DNA of 64,000 nucleotides from Fusibacter_C sp942493125 (GTDB lineage: Bacteria > Bacillota > Clostridia > Peptostreptococcales > Acidaminobacteraceae): assembly GCA_942493125.1 (NCBI GenBank), contig OW818667.1, positions 2,852,001-2,916,000 on the forward strand. Direction: 5' to 3'. Below are positions 61,242 to 64,000 of this stretch, piece by piece (the stretch's first letter is position 1; each line of letters begins with the position of its first letter). The notes under the pieces are model-generated. The model saw nothing but the letters and a program-made list of their open reading frames with translations. It did no database searches and had not been told where the DNA came from. Position numbers and translations under genes: made by a program.

Positions 61242-61871
61242 ATGAAAGTCATCGCAATAAATGGAAGTCCCAAAAAAGAAGGCAATACCTATCATGCGTT
61301 GAAGCTCGTCGCTGAAGAGCTTGAAAAAGAAGGTATAGAGGTAGAAATCATACATGTTGGTGGACAGGTAATCAGTGGCTGTACAGGTTGTGGTTATTGT
61401 GCGAGAACTAAAAACGATCGCTGTGTCATCGAAAATGATGACGTCAACACATGGATCCAAGCGATGAAAGATGCAGATGGCATCCTACTAGGGAGCCCTG
61501 TACATTTTTCCGCAATTGGCGGCACGATGAAATCCTTTTTAGATAGAGTGTTTTATGTGGCAAGTTCTGGTCTGTTCAGGCATAAAGTTGGCGCATCAGT
61601 AGTCGCTGTGAGACGTTCTGGCGGTGTGCCGACGTTTAACCAACTCAACAATTACATCAACTACTCTGAGATGGTCATGCCTAGCACGAACTACTGGAAT
61701 GTGATTCATGGCGCAAGACCAGGTGAAGTCTTGAAAGATGAAGAGGGCGTACAGATCATGCGCGTATTGGGTAAAAATATGGCGTGGCTCATGAAGCTCG
61801 TTAAAAATGGTGAAGGTAAAATCAGTGCACCCGAGAGAGAGCAAAAACAGTTTATGAATTTTATAAGATAA
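61242..61871 (+). CDS. iron-sulfur flavoprotein / NADPH-dependent FMN reductase family
   Basis: A 209-residue flavodoxin-fold protein of the same family as the gene at 29-745. The phosphate loop INGSPKKEGNTYHAL is at about residues 5-19, the Cys cluster CTGCGYCARTKNDRC at about 47-61, and the FMN loop GSPVHFSAIGGTMKSFLDRV at about 86-105. It is likely a cytoplasmic electron-transfer protein. GAGGAGG lies upstream. It may form a short operon with the GNAT gene before it. Confidence 0.88.
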   Translation: MKVIAINGSPKKEGNTYHALKLVAEELEKEGIEVEIIHVGGQVISGCTGCGYCARTKNDRCVIENDDVNTWIQAMKDADGILLGSPVHFSAIGGTMKSFLDRVFYVASSGLFRHKVGASVVAVRRSGGVPTFNQLNNYINYSEMVMPSTNYWNVIHGARPGEVLKDEEGVQIMRVLGKNMAWLMKLVKNGEGKISAPEREQKQFMNFIR

Positions 61872-61897
61872 TTATGCAATTCCCATAGATAAAACAA

Positions 61898-61937
61898 AAA
61901 GATCAAGTCACGACTTAATAGTGACTTGATCTTTATA
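61898..61937. terminator. terminator between flavoprotein and GGDEF genes
   Basis: AAAGATCAAGTCAC pairs perfectly with GTGACTTGATCTTT around a nine-base loop. It lies between convergent genes and has A/T runs on both sides, so it may work in both directions. Confidence 0.85.
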
Positions 61938-61968
61938 TTTTTTATGGTTTTGTGTTTTTAATGCATTC

Positions 61969-63150
61969 TCACATCAAAACTTGCATGGACTTTGTAAATT
62001 TGTCTTGGTACATGAGCAGGTCAGCTTCTTCGATCAACTCGTTTAAAGTGATATTGCTACCTGGATCGTATAATGTGATGCCGTAGGAAAATGTCGGTCT
62101 CACAGTCATGATGGTACAATTTTCGAGTGATAACTTTACTTGTTCGATGAGTTCTGAAGCATTTGATAAATCACATTGTGGCAAGGCTATCAGAAATTCA
62201 TCTCCACCCATTCGAACGATGTGATCTGTCGTACGAACGCGCTGTTTAAAGTTCTCAATGATGATCTGTAGAAACTTGTCACCTTGAGCGTGGCCATGCG
62301 TGTCGTTGACATTTTTCAGGCCATCCACATCTATAAATATCAGTGACATTTGAGTTCCAAGTCGCTTGCAGTGCTTGATTTCTTTGTTGATAATCTCTAT
62401 TCCTGCAGATCTAGGATATGTGCCAGTCAATGTATCCGTCATGGCGAGGTATTCAAGATTCTTGTTGAGCTTTTCGTTTTCCTCCAAAGTCAATTTAAGC
62501 GCTTCAGTGATTTGTGCATTGATTGCAAGTTCTTGCTGAAGCTTTAACTTTGCGATAAAGGTGCTGAAACTATCGTTTTCTTTTTTATATGCAAGAAAAA
62601 CTACCAGTAAAGTGATGAGTGACGTATTGGTGAAATAGACAAACAATTCCGTAAAAGTCGACTGAGTTAAAACTGCTATCAAGCCAACTAGGACCAAATA
62701 TGGAACGCCGCAGATGACATGAAGCCATTTTGAACACACACCAGCGAACAAAAATACAAAAAACATGTCGACGATATAAGCTACAAGCGCAAGTTGCGTA
62801 TGTGGGTGATAAGGTCCTTGAATCAAATAAGTATATAGGATTTGAATAGCGGAAGAAACGACAAACCAAACCAAAATAAACGTATGTAACCGTTCAATAG
62901 TCCTAAGCTTCTTTTCATCGATATAAAATAGATAAAGTCCGTATCCGATCAAGGTTCCCACAAGTATCATACGAGCTGTTAAAAGGCTTAAAACGTATAT
63001 CTTGGTTAAGTCTTGAAAGATAAAGAATGAAGTCCCAATTAGGCCCATTATGACTAAGATCTTGCCAAGGCGTATGGTTTCTTTGATTTGATGGTTGTAA
63101 TAAGCATCTGCATCTGGCGCAGATACGATTCGAGATTTACCAATATACAT
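61969..63150 (-). CDS. membrane diguanylate cyclase
   Basis: A 393-residue protein. The first 190 residues hold six or seven membrane segments (a 7TMR- or MASE-like module). A short coiled coil (about 195-225) leads into the GGDEF domain (about 230-390) with VRMGGDEFLIALPQ, so the active site is intact. The inhibitory I-site RTTD lies five residues before GGDEF, unlike in the GGDEF-EAL protein at 52.3 kb. It should make cyclic di-GMP under product feedback control. AGGAGG precedes the start at 63150. Confidence 0.92.
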   Translation of the reverse strand: MYIGKSRIVSAPDADAYYNHQIKETIRLGKILVIMGLIGTSFFIFQDLTKIYVLSLLTARMILVGTLIGYGLYLFYIDEKKLRTIERLHTFILVWFVVSSAIQILYTYLIQGPYHPHTQLALVAYIVDMFFVFLFAGVCSKWLHVICGVPYLVLVGLIAVLTQSTFTELFVYFTNTSLITLLVVFLAYKKENDSFSTFIAKLKLQQELAINAQITEALKLTLEENEKLNKNLEYLAMTDTLTGTYPRSAGIEIINKEIKHCKRLGTQMSLIFIDVDGLKNVNDTHGHAQGDKFLQIIIENFKQRVRTTDHIVRMGGDEFLIALPQCDLSNASELIEQVKLSLENCTIMTVRPTFSYGITLYDPGSNITLNELIEEADLLMYQDKFTKSMQVLM

Positions 63151-63310
63151 GTAAATCCTCCTTAGAAATATCGAGTTGCTAGTAGGCGTGTGTGAGAATT
63201 AATGCCTATGTTACTAGGTATTTTACACTACATGGTCTATTGTAGCACTTTAGATTCTCAATTTCCATATAATTAATAATTCATAACAAAAGCATGAGTT
63301 ATTATATGCA

Positions 63311-63351
63311 TAAAAAAAGCGACAACCCTTGAAACATATGGTTATCGCTTT
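63311..63351 (-). terminator. terminator of the PqqD-like gene
   Basis: On the minus strand AAAGCGATAACC pairs with GGTTGTCGCTTT, followed by seven T. The gap 63151-63379 otherwise holds only AT-rich sequence, probably with the promoter of the cyclase gene. Confidence 0.8.
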
Positions 63352-63379
63352 GTATAGCTAATGAAATTTTAAGAAATAT

Positions 63380-63778
63380 TTATCTCTTTTTATCTGATTT
63401 GGCCAACTTGGCCTCAATATTTTCAAAGTAAATCCAGCCACGACGATTTAAATATCTCACATACATAATGAGTCGCTCGTAGACAGGCTCACAGCTTTCA
63501 CCAAATTTTGCTTTGATGATTTCGCCGATTTCATAGATATTGCGTTTGCCATCAATGGCTTTCCAAACCGTTGAACCGAGGTCGTCAAATTTCATATCAG
63601 AGGTGCTCGATTTTTTGACGAGCCAATTTGCCGCTTTTTGTATCGGATGATTGTGATGGAAGATCAATAGAACTAGACCGTTTTTTTCTGTCCATTCTGT
63701 GTGCTTGATGTGTGGAACAAAGAGTAGAAAGTTTTCCTGTGGTATTTCTTCTTTGGCTTGCTTTTTCTTAAAGAACAT
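63380..63778 (-). CDS. PqqD family protein
   Basis: A 132-residue protein. The C-terminal part carries the PqqD fold: FDDLGSTVWKAIDGKRNIYE, IGEIIKAKFGES, VYERLIMYVRYLNRRGWIYF. PqqD-type domains bind and present peptide substrates to radical-SAM enzymes. No radical-SAM gene or precursor peptide lies within the window, so this is an orphan or its partner lies beyond the right edge. The first 60 residues (KKKQAKEEIPQENFLLFVPH) are family-specific. ATG at 63778 follows GAAGGAG; the upstream ATG at 63808 has no site. Confidence 0.75.
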   Translation of the reverse strand: MFFKKKQAKEEIPQENFLLFVPHIKHTEWTEKNGLVLLIFHHNHPIQKAANWLVKKSSTSDMKFDDLGSTVWKAIDGKRNIYEIGEIIKAKFGESCEPVYERLIMYVRYLNRRGWIYFENIEAKLAKSDKKR

Positions 63779-63813
63779 ATGAAGGGCTCCTTCTTGCAAT
63801 TTCCTCATATAAG

Positions 63814-63844
63814 AAACTGCTGAGAGGCTTGCTCTCAGCAGTTT
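63814..63844 (-). terminator. terminator of the right-edge gene
   Basis: AAACTGCTGAGAG pairs perfectly with CTCTCAGCAGTTT around a five-base loop. It ends the minus-strand gene that enters from the right edge. Confidence 0.75.
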
Positions 63845-63853
63845 GTGACAACA

Positions 63854-64000
63854 TTACTTCGATTTTTTACCGTTTAATTTACCGCCATCCACTTTGATGA
63901 TGAGCTTGTACATAAATGCACATAATAGTACGCACATAAGTGCTGACATCCACGGGCTAGCTGTAAGTGCTGGTAAAAGTTTTGGACCGATAGCAAGTGT
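63854..64000 (-). CDS. C-terminal end of a membrane protein, partial
   Basis: The last 48 residues of a minus-strand gene cut by the right edge. The sequence contains a membrane segment (WMSALMCVLLCAFMYKLIIK) and ends in a Lys-rich tail (VDGGKLNGKKSK). The family cannot be named from this fragment; the ending fits many transporters. Confidence 0.6.
   Translation of the reverse strand, partial: TLAIGPKLLPALTASPWMSALMCVLLCAFMYKLIIKVDGGKLNGKKSK

Overview
The window looks like chromosomal DNA of a low-GC, Gram-positive anaerobe of the Clostridia (a Fusibacter- or Acidaminobacter-like relative is my best guess, not proven). This rests on the strong AGGAGG ribosome sites, the frequent TTG and GTG starts, a T-box leader before a lysyl-tRNA synthetase gene, a surface protein with three S-layer homology repeats, two YesM/YesN-type two-component pairs, and many lipoproteins. 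I recognised no rRNA, tRNA, CRISPR array, prophage or complete insertion sequence.

Layout. 1-3.9 kb: a four-gene minus-strand operon (flavodoxin, CPBP protease, GNAT enzyme, iron-sulfur flavoprotein) divergent from its probable TetR regulator, with twin operators between. 3.9-13 kb: a sugar-utilisation locus with sensor kinase, AraC-type response regulator, lipoprotein sugar binder, two permeases and a GH36 alpha-galactosidase, but no ATPase. 13-15.4 kb: an orphan XRE regulator and a T-box-controlled LysRS. 15.7-28.7 kb: cell-envelope genes, namely a YibE/F membrane protein, a 2343-residue S-layer-anchored PHP-domain protein, and a run of small unknown membrane or secreted proteins ending in a stalk/propeller-like protein. 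28.7-30.3 kb: an XRE/small-membrane-protein pair and an AbrB/RelE toxin-antitoxin pair. 30.3-36.2 kb: cobalamin adenosyltransferase, an ABC-2 exporter operon with its HTH regulator, SelO, and a NifX-like protein. 36.3-39.8 kb: a NapH-like ferredoxin membrane protein with an unusual partner, then a chemoreceptor whose sensor carries a nitrate-type P-box. 40.2-42.8 kb: a CcdA-TlpA-MsrAB extracellular methionine-sulfoxide repair module. 42.8-45.5 kb: a second YesN/YesM pair. 45.8-52.2 kb: lipoprotein, Nudix, GNAT, aminotransferase, and an unknown/macro-domain/vWA cluster. 52.3-64 kb: two diguanylate-cyclase-type proteins, a VOC protein, a degraded Crp/Fnr-type regulator, an MFS transporter, a stalk/beta-propeller protein, a GNAT enzyme, a flavoprotein and a PqqD-like protein.

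Non-coding structure worth attention: a dispersed intergenic repeat family of about 30 bp (nine full or partial units at six loci, some in head-to-tail or inverted pairs), one unit of which appears to supply the -35 box of the lysS promoter; operator-like repeats in front of several regulator genes; and small ORFs with good ribosome sites. The best system-level candidates are the Met-rich TlpA/MsrAB module, the nitrate chemoreceptor next to the NapH-like locus, and the macro/vWA cluster. All calls come from reading the sequence; no database search was run.
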